DNA from: Trueperaceae bacterium | Lineage (GTDB): Bacteria; Deinococcota; Deinococci; Deinococcales; Trueperaceae | DNA: 7,110 nt | Direction of reading: 5' to 3' | NCBI GenBank assembly: GCA_007121175.1 | Contig: SKMG01000161.1 | Span: 1-7,110 of the forward strand | Shown: positions 1 to 6,135 of the stretch, piece after piece | How positions within the stretch are numbered: position 1 is the first letter of the stretch | Layout of the letters: each line of letters begins with the position of its first letter | Notes under the pieces: model-generated | What the model saw: the letters and a program-made list of their open reading frames with translations, nothing else | Told to the model about the DNA's origin: nothing | The model's database searches: none | Made by a program: the position numbers and the translations under genes

Positions 1-2
1 CC

Positions 3-2243
3 GTCGTGGCGACGGCCCTCGTCGCGCAGCGCCCGCCGCGTGCGGTCGCGGCCTCAGCCCCGGCGGATCGCTTCTCGGCCGAGCGCGCCGCCGCCCACCT
101 CGCCGACGTCGCGACGGAACCACACCCGATCGGCACGGCGGCCAACCGCCGCGTGCGTGACGCCCTACTCGCCGCGCTCGACGAGCTCGGACTGGAGACC
201 GAGCTGCAGCGCACGCCCGTCGTCGGCCACCGTTTCGGCGGCACCGCGGTCGTGGAGAACGTACTCGGCCGCCTGTCCGGCACCACCGGCGCCGCAACCG
301 TGCTGCTCGTCGCCCACTACGACTCGGTGCCCGGAGCGCCCGGTGCGGCCGACAACGGCGCCGCGGTCGTCGCCATCCTCGAGACGCTGCGCGCGCTCAG
401 CAGCGGGCGTCGGCTCGCCAACGACGTGGCGGTGCTGTTCAGCGACGGCGAGGAAGTGGGCCTGCTGGGGGCCGAGGCGTTCGCTACCGAGCATCCGTGG
501 ATGGCGGACATCGGCCTGGTCTTGAACTTCGAGGCGCGCGGCAGCAGTGGGCCGTCGGTCCTGGTAGAGACCAGCGGGCCGAGCCGCGAGCTGATGGCCG
601 CTTTCGCGAAGGTGGTGCCCTACCCGAACGCCAGCTCGCTGGCCTCAGCGCTCTATGAACTCCTTCCCAACGACACCGACTTCAGCGTCTTCGAACCGCT
701 CGGCGTGCCCGGTTACAACTTCGCGTTCATCCGCGACGCGGCGCATTACCACACGCCGCGCGACGCCATCGACGCGCTGAGCCTCGACAGCCTCCAGCAC
801 CACGGCGAACACATGCTGGCCCTGACGCGACATTTCGCTGATGCCGACCTCACGAGCCTCGGGGCGCAGGCCGGCGACAGCGTCTATGTCGACGTGCTGC
901 GCCGGTGGCTGCTGCACTACCCGCAGTCGCTGGCTCCACCGCTCGCCGGGCTGACGCTCGTCGCCTGGACCATCGTGGTGATCACGGCGCGCCGGCGCGG
1001 CCACCTCCGCCTCCGCGGCGTCGCCGGCGCCGCGCTGGCGCTCACCACCGCCCTCGCCGTCGCGGTGGCAGTCGGCCTCGGGGCCCTGAGCGTCCTCGGG
1101 GCGCTGCAGAGCGCGCTGGCCACCCGCTGGCTGGCCGCGCCCTACCGCGTCGAGACGACCATGCTCGGCCTGTCGCTGCTGGCCATCCTCAGTGCGCTCT
1201 TCGTCGCACGGCTCTTTCGCCGCGCCCTCGCACCCCTGACGCTCGCGCTCGGCGGGCTGCTCGCCTTCGTCGCGCTCTCGCTCGCCACCAGCGCCCTGCT
1301 GCCGGGAGGCAGCTATCTGGCGACGCTGCCGGCGTTGGGGCTCCTGCTCGCCGCCGCGCCGATCGCGGCAGGCCGCGCGGTGCCCGGCAGCGCAGCGTGG
1401 CACCCGTGGGCGTTCTTCGCCGGGGCGCTGCCCGGCCTGCTGCTGCTGCCGCCGTTCATCGCCGAGGGCTTCATCGGCGTCGGGCTCCTCCTGGCCGGGC
1501 CCGTCCTGGCGCTGGTGGTGCTGTGCGCGTGGCTGCTCACGCCGCTCCTCGATGCGCTGCGTGGCCCGCACCCCTGGGCCCTGCCCGGGCTGCTGGCCGC
1601 CGCGTCGCTGGTCACCCTGGCGCTCGGCGCGGTGAGAGCCGACTTCGGTCCACAGCAGCCGCGCCCCAGTAACGCCTTCTACGCCGTCGACCCGCAGCGC
1701 GGCGTCGCCGTGTTCGCCAGCCTGCAAGACGAACCCGACGCCTGGACCGAGCGCTTCGTCGACGCCGAGCCGGCACCGATCGAGCACGTCGCGATGCTGC
1801 TGCCGACCCTGCCCGCGCAGCGTCACGGCGCGGCGCCCGTGGTCGACCTGCCGCAGCCGCAGCTCGAGGTCGTGGCCGACGAGCGCGCAGATGGCGAGCG
1901 CACGATTGCGCTGCGCATCGCCGCCGGTCGCGACGCCATGGCGCTGGTGCTACTCCTCGCTCCGCCGACGGTTCGCTCGTTCCACTTCGAGGACCGGCCT
2001 GCGCCGCTCGAACGCGTGCGCGGCTGGCAGCAGTCGATGACCTTCGGCGCCGGCCCGGAGGGCGTGGTCGTGCGCTTCTCGGTCGACGACGGCGCGCCGC
2101 TCGAGGTGATGCTGGTCTCGCTCAGCCACGACCTGCTCGAGCTGACCGGCCTCGCGCTGCCCGCTCGGCCGAGCGGTATCATGGCAGCGCCGACCTTCCT
2201 CAGTGACGCGGTCCTGGTCAGCCGGCGCTGGGTCCTCGACTGA
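3..2243 (+). CDS. Membrane-anchored M28-family zinc metallopeptidase (ERMP1-like architecture), 5' partial
   Basis: Predicted membrane metallo-exopeptidase, with a peptidase-M28 domain followed by a polytopic membrane half. Counting from the GTG at position 6 as residue 1, the metal-site motifs are H104 in AHYDS, D116 in AADNGA, E149-E150 in SDGEEVG (general base plus metal ligand), E176 in NFEARG and H249 in AHYHTPRD, in the order usual for M28. About eight hydrophobic segments follow between residues 312 and 541, then a soluble C-terminal domain of about 200 residues. An M28 domain joined to many membrane helices resembles eukaryotic ERMP1/vacuolar Pff1 proteins and their bacterial relatives. 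The frame is open to the window edge, and the first visible residues (VVATALVAQRPP) read like the end of an N-terminal membrane helix, so I treat the gene as truncated and position 6 as internal. The substrate is unknown. The frame ends in TGA at 2241-2243, followed by a likely terminator. Confidence 0.9.
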   Translation, partial: VVATALVAQRPPRAVAASAPADRFSAERAAAHLADVATEPHPIGTAANRRVRDALLAALDELGLETELQRTPVVGHRFGGTAVVENVLGRLSGTTGAATVLLVAHYDSVPGAPGAADNGAAVVAILETLRALSSGRRLANDVAVLFSDGEEVGLLGAEAFATEHPWMADIGLVLNFEARGSSGPSVLVETSGPSRELMAAFAKVVPYPNASSLASALYELLPNDTDFSVFEPLGVPGYNFAFIRDAAHYHTPRDAIDALSLDSLQHHGEHMLALTRHFADADLTSLGAQAGDSVYVDVLRRWLLHYPQSLAPPLAGLTLVAWTIVVITARRRGHLRLRGVAGAALALTTALAVAVAVGLGALSVLGALQSALATRWLAAPYRVETTMLGLSLLAILSALFVARLFRRALAPLTLALGGLLAFVALSLATSALLPGGSYLATLPALGLLLAAAPIAAGRAVPGSAAWHPWAFFAGALPGLLLLPPFIAEGFIGVGLLLAGPVLALVVLCAWLLTPLLDALRGPHPWALPGLLAAASLVTLALGAVRADFGPQQPRPSNAFYAVDPQRGVAVFASLQDEPDAWTERFVDAEPAPIEHVAMLLPTLPAQRHGAAPVVDLPQPQLEVVADERADGERTIALRIAAGRDAMALVLLLAPPTVRSFHFEDRPAPLERVRGWQQSMTFGAGPEGVVVRFSVDDGAPLEVMLVSLSHDLLELTGLALPARPSGIMAAPTFLSDAVLVSRRWVLD

Positions 2244-2246
2244 TGC

Positions 2247-2280
2247 AAGGCCGTCCCGCGCCCGGCCTTCGTCGGTTTCT
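2247..2280 (+). terminator. Probable intrinsic terminator after the M28 peptidase gene
   Basis: Four bases after the peptidase stop, AAGGCCG (2247-2253) and CGGCCTT (2263-2269) form a perfect 7-bp stem with a 9-nt loop. The tail is only weakly T-rich (TT at 2268-2269, TTTCT at 2276-2280), so termination may be partial. Its place directly behind a stop codon and ahead of a promoter supports the call. Confidence 0.5.
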
Positions 2281-2332
2281 CGGCAGGCGAGCCCGGTTCG
2301 GCGGCCGCGCTCGCGCCCTCCGCTGCAATGCC

Positions 2333-2361
2333 TTGACGGATGACGCATACCGGCGTACGGT
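2333..2361 (+). promoter_or_regulatory. Sigma70-type promoter for the PLP enzyme / aldo-keto reductase operon
   Basis: TTGACG at 2333-2338 is a 5/6 match to the -35 consensus. A 17-nt spacer separates it from TACGGT at 2356-2361, which keeps the key T, A and final T of the -10. The transcript would begin near 2368, giving a leader of about 118 nt before the ATG at 2486. The site lies inside the longer open frame that could begin at 2243, which argues that this upstream stretch is not coding. Confidence 0.55.
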
Positions 2362-2386
2362 AAAGGGAGTCAGGCTCGATGCGAAG

Positions 2387-2407
2387 GCGCCCATGAGGGC
2401 GCTGTTT
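2387..2407 (+). promoter_or_regulatory. Leader hairpin upstream of the PLP enzyme gene
   Basis: GCGCCC (2387-2392) and GGGCGC (2397-2402) form a perfect 6-bp GC stem around the loop ATGA, extended by one G-T wobble and followed by GTTT. It would lie about 20 nt into the predicted leader transcript. This could be an attenuator-like or weak terminator structure, or chance pairing in GC-rich DNA. Confidence 0.25.
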
Positions 2408-2485
2408 CCGTGTGACGGGCCGCGAGCGGCGACTGGCCGGCGCCCGACCGCCGGCTCCGGCGAACTGCCCCGACGAGGAGAGCCG

Positions 2486-3547
2486 ATGGACCTCGAGCAC
2501 ATCGACACGCCGGCCGTGGTCATCGACCTCGACCGGGTCGACGCCAACCTGGCCGCCGCCCAGCGCTACTTCGATCGGCACAGCCTGGCGTTGCGACCGC
2601 ACGTCAAGACCCACAAGCTGCCCGGCTTGGCGCACCGGCAGCTGGCCCTCGGGGCCATCGGCATCACCGCCCAGAAGATCTCCGAGGCCGCCGTCATGGT
2701 CGCAGCCGGCATCGGCGACGTGCTGCTGAGCTACCCGATCGTCGGCGAGGCGAAACTAGAGCCGCTGGCGCGCCTCGTGCGTAGCGCTCGCGCGCTGGCG
2801 GTGGCGCTCGACAACGACGTGTCGCTCTCTCTCGTCGGCCGCGCGGCCGCAGCAGCCGAGCGGACCCTCGACGTGCTGATCGAGTTCGAGTCAGGCAGGC
2901 AGCGCACGGGCATCCTCGAGCCGGCCGAGGCGTTGGCGCTGGCGCGGGCGGTCGTCGGGCACCCGTGGCTGCGGCTGCGCGGCTTCATGACCTACCCGCT
3001 CGGTCCCGGGGCGGGGGACTGGGTCGCCGAGGCGCGTGGGCTGCTCGCCCGCGAGGGGATCGAGGCGCCGGTGTTCTCAGGCGGCGGCACGCCCGGCATG
3101 TGGCGCGCCCACGAGACCGCCGGCCTCACCGAGTTCCGGCCTGGCACGTACGTCTACCACGACCGCGCCACCGTGGGCGCCGGCGCTGCGAGCCTCGAGG
3201 ACTGCGCGCTCTGCGTCCATGTGACCGTGATCAGCGCACCGGAGCGCGGCCGCGCCGTGATCGACGCGGGCTCGAAGACCTTCACCAGCGACCGGATCGA
3301 TCCCGCCGTCGGCGCCGGCTACGGACACGTGCTCGAGTACCCGGCAGCCGTGATCACGGCGCTCTCCGAGGAGCACGGGGTGGTCGACGTGTCGCGTTGT
3401 GAGCTTCCGCCGCGCGTCGGCGAGCGGCTCCGGGTGGTGCCCAACCACGTGTGCCCGGTCAGCAACCTCGTCGATGACGTGATCGCCCAGCGCGGCGGGC
3501 GCATCGAGGCGATCTGGCCCGTCTGGGCCCGCGGCGCGACGCGCTAG
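2486..3547 (+). CDS. PLP-dependent D-threonine aldolase / D-serine dehydratase-like enzyme (fold-type III)
   Basis: A 353-residue cytoplasmic enzyme with an alanine-racemase-type N-terminal barrel and a C-terminal beta domain. Family members cleave D-beta-hydroxy amino acids to glycine and an aldehyde, or dehydrate D-serine to pyruvate and ammonia. The start DTPAVVIDLDRV (residues 7-18) is typical. K41 in RPHVKTHK is the expected PLP lysine, R140 lies in the SGRQRTG segment, SGGGTP (198-203) is the phosphate loop, and DAGSKTFTSD (260-269) is a family hallmark. H321 and C323 in PNHVCPVSNL match the divalent-metal ligand pair; His-x-Cys is described for zinc-dependent D-serine dehydratase, but the motif is also common in uncharacterised relatives, so it does not settle the reaction. 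I chose the ATG at 2486 because GAGGAG (2475-2480) lies 5 nt upstream, homology begins there, and a terminator-like hairpin and promoter lie between it and the earlier possible start at 2243. The aldo/keto reductase follows after 28 nt, suggesting co-transcription. Confidence 0.9.
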   Translation: MDLEHIDTPAVVIDLDRVDANLAAAQRYFDRHSLALRPHVKTHKLPGLAHRQLALGAIGITAQKISEAAVMVAAGIGDVLLSYPIVGEAKLEPLARLVRSARALAVALDNDVSLSLVGRAAAAAERTLDVLIEFESGRQRTGILEPAEALALARAVVGHPWLRLRGFMTYPLGPGAGDWVAEARGLLAREGIEAPVFSGGGTPGMWRAHETAGLTEFRPGTYVYHDRATVGAGAASLEDCALCVHVTVISAPERGRAVIDAGSKTFTSDRIDPAVGAGYGHVLEYPAAVITALSEEHGVVDVSRCELPPRVGERLRVVPNHVCPVSNLVDDVIAQRGGRIEAIWPVWARGATR

Positions 3548-3553
3548 CGCGTC
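3538..3553. repeat. 16-bp perfect palindrome over the PLP enzyme stop codon
   Basis: GACGCGCTAGCGCGTC is self-complementary at every position and contains the TAG stop at 3545-3547. As RNA it could form a 6-bp GC stem with a CTAG loop between the two operon genes, just before the next ribosome binding site (3566-3571). It may modulate expression of the second gene, or be a chance palindrome favoured by base composition. Confidence 0.4.
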
Positions 3554-3575
3554 CGGAAAGACCCGAGGAGGCACC

Positions 3576-4487
3576 ATGCGCATGCGTTCGATCGGTTCCT
3601 TGTCCGTCTCCGTGATCGGCCTCGGTTGCAACAACTTCGGCCGGCGTCTCGATGCCGCAGCCACCGCCGAGGTGCTCGACGCTGCCTTCGACGCCGGCAT
3701 CAACTTCCTCGACACCGCGGAGATGTACGGCGACGGCGACAGCGAGGCCTTCATCGGCCGCGCGCTTCGCGGCCGACGTGAGCGGGTGGTGCTGGCGACG
3801 AAGTTCGGCTGGACCGACATGGGCGAGGGCGGCGGCCGGCCCGAGCGCGTCCGGGCGGCGCTCGAAGGCAGCCTGCGACGCCTGCAGGTCGATCACGTCG
3901 ACCTCTACCAGCTCCACCACCCGGATAGCAGCGTCCCGATCGCCGACACGCTCGGCGCACTCCAGGAGCTGATCGGCGCCGGGCAGGTGCGTGAGATCGG
4001 CTGCTCGAACTTCAGCGCCGCGCAGCTCGAGGAGGCCGCAGCCGCTTCGAAGGCAGGCGGGCTGCCGCGAATGGTGAGCGTCCAGAACGAGTACTCCGTC
4101 CTCCATCGCGAGCCCGAGGCCGAGGTGTTGCCCGCCTGCGAGCGCCTCGACCTGGCGTTCTTGCCCTTCTATCCCCTCATGAGCGGCCTGCTGACCGGTA
4201 AGTACCGTCGCGGCCGTCCGCTGCCGGAGGGTACGCGGATCACGACGCGCAAGACGGAGCTCGCCTCGGACGACAACCTCGAGCGGGTCGAGCGCTTGGT
4301 CGCGTTCGCCGAGGCGCGCGGCTTCGAGCTGCTCGACCTGGCGTTCGCGTTCCTGCTCTCACGCGTTGCCGTGGCGAGCGTGATCGCGGGTGCGACCTCG
4401 ACCGATCAGGTGCGGCGCAACGCCGCCGCCGCGGCCTGGGAGCTCACCGACGAGGACGTAGCCGAGCTCGAGACGCTCGTCTGGTGA
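3576..4487 (+). CDS. Aldo/keto reductase family oxidoreductase
   Basis: A complete 303-residue NADPH-type aldo/keto reductase, a soluble TIM-barrel enzyme reducing aldehydes or ketones to alcohols. The tetrad is visible: D46 and Y51 in NFLDTAEMYGDGDSE, K76 in LATKFGW and H114 in DLYQLHHPD. GCSNFSAAQL (142-151) and VQNEYS (169-174) are standard barrel motifs, and the C-terminal GATSTDQVRRN (272-282) matches the cofactor-phosphate segment. Length and motif order fit the Tas/YajO/Kv-beta-like branch; the substrate cannot be read from sequence. AGGAGG (3566-3571) lies 4 nt before the ATG at 3576. A second in-frame ATG at 3582 has a 10-nt spacing and is also possible, removing only two residues. 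The gene begins 28 nt after the PLP enzyme gene with no visible promoter between, so the two are probably co-transcribed; reduction of an aldehyde released by the upstream enzyme is possible but only inferred. Its stop lies at the junction of a 22-nt tandem repeat. Confidence 0.94.
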   Translation: MRMRSIGSLSVSVIGLGCNNFGRRLDAAATAEVLDAAFDAGINFLDTAEMYGDGDSEAFIGRALRGRRERVVLATKFGWTDMGEGGGRPERVRAALEGSLRRLQVDHVDLYQLHHPDSSVPIADTLGALQELIGAGQVREIGCSNFSAAQLEEAAAASKAGGLPRMVSVQNEYSVLHREPEAEVLPACERLDLAFLPFYPLMSGLLTGKYRRGRPLPEGTRITTRKTELASDDNLERVERLVAFAEARGFELLDLAFAFLLSRVAVASVIAGATSTDQVRRNAAAAAWELTDEDVAELETLVW

Positions 4488-4518
4488 GCTCGAGATGCTC
4501 GTGTGGTGAGCTCGAACT
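4464..4518. repeat. 22-nt tandem repeat, about 2.4 copies, spanning the aldo/keto reductase stop
   Basis: Copy 1 (4464-4485) and copy 2 (4486-4507) both begin GAGCTCGAGA and end TGGT, and agree at 20 of 22 positions (C4474/T4496 and C4481/G4503 differ). A partial third copy starts GAGCTCGA at 4508. The stop TGA at 4485-4487 is made by the copy 1/copy 2 junction. The repeat covers the last six codons of the gene and runs into the spacer shared with the convergent MFS gene. Confidence 0.85.
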
Positions 4519-4565
4519 CTCCCTTCGGCCGACTCGTGGCTTCGCCGGCATGCAGGGCAGCGCAG

Positions 4566-5819
4566 TTACGACGGCAGCCGCGGGCGGCGCAGCGTCGCGA
4601 AGCCGATCGAGCCGACCAGCGCCAGCGCCGCTAGGCTGGCGAAGCCCGGCGCATAGGTGCCGGTCAGGTCGGTGAGGATCCCGACGAGCAGCGGTCCTCC
4701 GACGCTGCCGAGCATCACGATCAGCGACGACGAACCCATCACGGCGGCGAAGGACTCCCGCCCGAAGTAGTCCGCCCGCAAGGCCCCCATCAGCGGGCCG
4801 CGCAGCCCCCACGAGACGCCGTGCACGACGGCGCCGACCATGACCATCGCGGGCGTCGTGGCGACCGCCAGCAGCAGCATCGCGAGCGCGTGCCCGAGCA
4901 TCCCTCCGGTCGCGAGCAGGCGTTTGTCGACGCGGTCACCGAGCAGGCCACCGAGCAACTGCCCGACGATCGAGACGCCGGTCATCAGCGCCAGGATGGT
5001 GGCGGCGACGGTGATCGCGAGCCCCTGCGTCTCGTTGGCGTAGATCACGAAGTGGACCGACACCGCCGCCACCACCGCGACGGCCGCCGCGTGCGCGACC
5101 GACATCGACCAGAACGCCCAGGTGCGGAGCGCCTGCCGGACCGTGTACGCCGGCGCCAGCCTGCCGCGGCCGGCGCTGCTGCCGCTGCCGTCGGCCCCGC
5201 GAGCGCCGTCGGGCCACAGGCCGACCTGCTCCGGGGAGCGCAGCATCAGGCGCGAGATCGGCAGACCGACGAGCAAGACCACCGCGCCGGAGGCGAACGC
5301 CATGGTGCGCCAGCCCACGGCCGCCAGCCCGAGCGCCACGAAGGGAACTGCCAACCCACCGATGCTCATGCCAGTCTGCATCAGGCTGAGCGCCGTCGCC
5401 CGCCGGCGCTCGAACCAGTTCACCAGCACCGTCATGAGCGACAACAGCCCACACAGGCTGGCGCCGACCGCCATGACGAGGAACACCGCGATGAACTGCC
5501 CGAAGCTCTGGACGAACGACAAGACCATGAAGCCCAGACCCAGGAGCAGCACGCCCGCAGTGATCACGCGTCTCGGCGAGACGCGTTGCAGCAACGCGCC
5601 GTGCAGTGGGCCCAAGAGCCCGCTCTCGGTCCGGTGCAGCGAGTACGCCAACGAGATCGTGGTGCGGCTCCAGCCGAACTCGGCCATCCAGTACGCCGCG
5701 TAGGCACCGTAGGCCTGGAAGAAGAGCCCGGCCAGGACGGCCTGCAGCGCCATGGCACCGGCCACCAGGTACCAGCCTCGGTAGGTGCCTGCTGCTCGTC
5801 GGCGCACCCAGCTCACCAT
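4566..5819 (-). CDS. MFS transporter, monocarboxylate / oxalate-formate antiporter-like
   Basis: A 417-residue inner-membrane secondary transporter of the Major Facilitator Superfamily, with about 12 hydrophobic segments in two six-helix halves separated by a hydrophilic Gly/Ser-rich cytoplasmic loop (about residues 193-225). The loop between helices 2 and 3 carries LLQRVSPRRV (76-85), and the matching loop in the second half carries GGLLGDRVDKR (290-300), both versions of the MFS GxxxDRxGRR-type signature. NWFERRRATALSL (134-146) after helix 4 is typical of the monocarboxylate/OFA-type branch, so a small organic acid is a reasonable but unproven substrate. The ATG at 5817-5819 is the only plausible start: codons upstream in frame are open but give no start nearby. 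The bases before it (CCACCAGCCG) contain no Shine-Dalgarno sequence, so initiation may be coupled to a short overlapping ORF at 5813-5854. The gene converges on the aldo/keto reductase gene with 78 nt between stops and is divergent from the antitoxin-like gene. Confidence 0.92.
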   Translation of the reverse strand: MVSWVRRRAAGTYRGWYLVAGAMALQAVLAGLFFQAYGAYAAYWMAEFGWSRTTISLAYSLHRTESGLLGPLHGALLQRVSPRRVITAGVLLLGLGFMVLSFVQSFGQFIAVFLVMAVGASLCGLLSLMTVLVNWFERRRATALSLMQTGMSIGGLAVPFVALGLAAVGWRTMAFASGAVVLLVGLPISRLMLRSPEQVGLWPDGARGADGSGSSAGRGRLAPAYTVRQALRTWAFWSMSVAHAAAVAVVAAVSVHFVIYANETQGLAITVAATILALMTGVSIVGQLLGGLLGDRVDKRLLATGGMLGHALAMLLLAVATTPAMVMVGAVVHGVSWGLRGPLMGALRADYFGRESFAAVMGSSSLIVMLGSVGGPLLVGILTDLTGTYAPGFASLAALALVGSIGFATLRRPRLPS

Positions 5820-5854
5820 CGGCTGGTGGTCGGGCTGCGTGGCACGAGACGCAT
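5813..5854 (-). CDS. Possible 13-codon leader ORF overlapping the MFS start
   Basis: On the minus strand, ATG at 5854-5852 opens a 13-codon frame (MRLVPRSPTTSRW) whose TGA stop (5815-5813) overlaps the MFS start by 7 nt. GAGAGGA lies 3 nt before this ATG, whereas the MFS ATG has no ribosome binding site. The arrangement fits termination-reinitiation coupling. The peptide is not recognised and could be chance. Confidence 0.3.
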   Translation of the reverse strand: MRLVPRSPTTSRW

Positions 5855-5987
5855 ACGTCCTCTCGGGGCGACGTGAGCCGTGCGGCCGCCTTCCCGTGGC
5901 CGCCGGCAGCGTCGTCAGGCTCCACGCTACCGCAGCGCCTCACCGCGCACGGCGCACGAGGGACCCCGAGCGGCCCCCGTCCTCTTG

Positions 5988-6017
5988 TGTGACCACTCTG
6001 TGTACACGTCGTGCCCA
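5988..6017. promoter_or_regulatory. Upstream operator-like site with TGTACA core
   Basis: TGTGACCACT (5988-5997) is followed by the perfect 8-bp palindrome GTGTACAC (6000-6007). The outer arms pair at 5 of 8 positions (5990-5997 with 6010-6017). The first 21 bases match the proximal site (6092-6112) at 17 of 21 positions. TGTACA is the core reported for YefM operators, consistent with the neighbouring gene. The site may serve the antitoxin promoter, the MFS gene, or both. Confidence 0.5.
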
Positions 6018-6083
6018 CACCGCATGTCGGCCGCCGCGACGCCACCCTCGAACGGCGAGTCGCTGGTCGCCGGCCGCCGGGTG

Positions 6084-6092
6084 TGCTACGAT
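6084..6092 (+). promoter_or_regulatory. Extended -10 promoter of the antitoxin-like gene
   Basis: TGC-TACGAT at 6084-6092 is an extended -10: TG one base before a TATAAT-like hexamer with 4 of 6 matches, including the key T, A and final T. No good -35 is present at the expected distance, as is usual for extended -10 promoters. Transcription would start around 6099, inside the proximal palindrome, and give a leader of about 37 nt. Confidence 0.5.
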
Positions 6093-6093
6093 G

Positions 6094-6121
6094 TGACCAC
6101 TACGTGATCACGCAGTGGTCA
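6094..6121. promoter_or_regulatory. 28-bp near-perfect palindromic operator at the antitoxin promoter
   Basis: The arms TGACCACT (6094-6101) and AGTGGTCA (6114-6121) are exact reverse complements, and the core CGTGATCACG (6103-6112) is itself a perfect 10-bp palindrome. Only the pair A6102/C6113 breaks symmetry, giving 13 of 14 pairs. The site begins two bases after the -10 and covers the expected start point, so a bound dimer would block initiation. This is the usual arrangement for negative autoregulation by an antitoxin-type repressor. Confidence 0.72.
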
Positions 6122-6135
6122 TACAGGGAGGAGCC

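Larger units (their letters stand above)
5820..6135. other. Divergent intergenic regulatory region (MFS / antitoxin-like gene)
   Basis: This 316-nt region separates two divergent genes. It holds two related operator-like sites (5988-6017 and 6092-6121), an extended -10 promoter for the rightward gene (6084-6092) and a strong ribosome binding site (GGGAGG, 6126-6131). For the leftward MFS gene I found only a poor -10 candidate (TAGCGT on the minus strand, 5929-5924) with no matching -35. I see no RNA gene, and no open frame here other than the short leader ORF described separately looks like protein. Confidence 0.6.

Noticed and set aside
645..1826. Long antisense open frame (393 codons) inside the M28 peptidase gene
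   Set aside because: It is Arg/Gln/Glu-rich with no recognisable motif, and such shadows are expected opposite GC-rich genes. The sense frame carries a full set of M28 motifs.
4519..4565. Terminator between the convergent aldo/keto reductase and MFS genes
   Set aside because: Only a short TCGGCCGA palindrome and scattered GC pairing are present, with no stable stem and no T-tract.
5924..5953. Promoter for the MFS gene (TAGCGT on the minus strand)
   Set aside because: No -35-like hexamer lies 16-18 nt upstream and the -10 match is modest, so I do not call it.
4936..6045. Minus-strand open frame overlapping the MFS gene and its upstream region
   Set aside because: It is an Arg/Gly/Ala-rich frame-shifted reading of the transporter. 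A CxxC-like stretch (CVSCH) is isolated and lacks any domain around it.
6115..6135. Upstream GTG start extending the antitoxin-like protein by seven residues
   Set aside because: This start lies within the operator palindrome and has no ribosome binding site; the ATG at 6136 follows GGGAGG.
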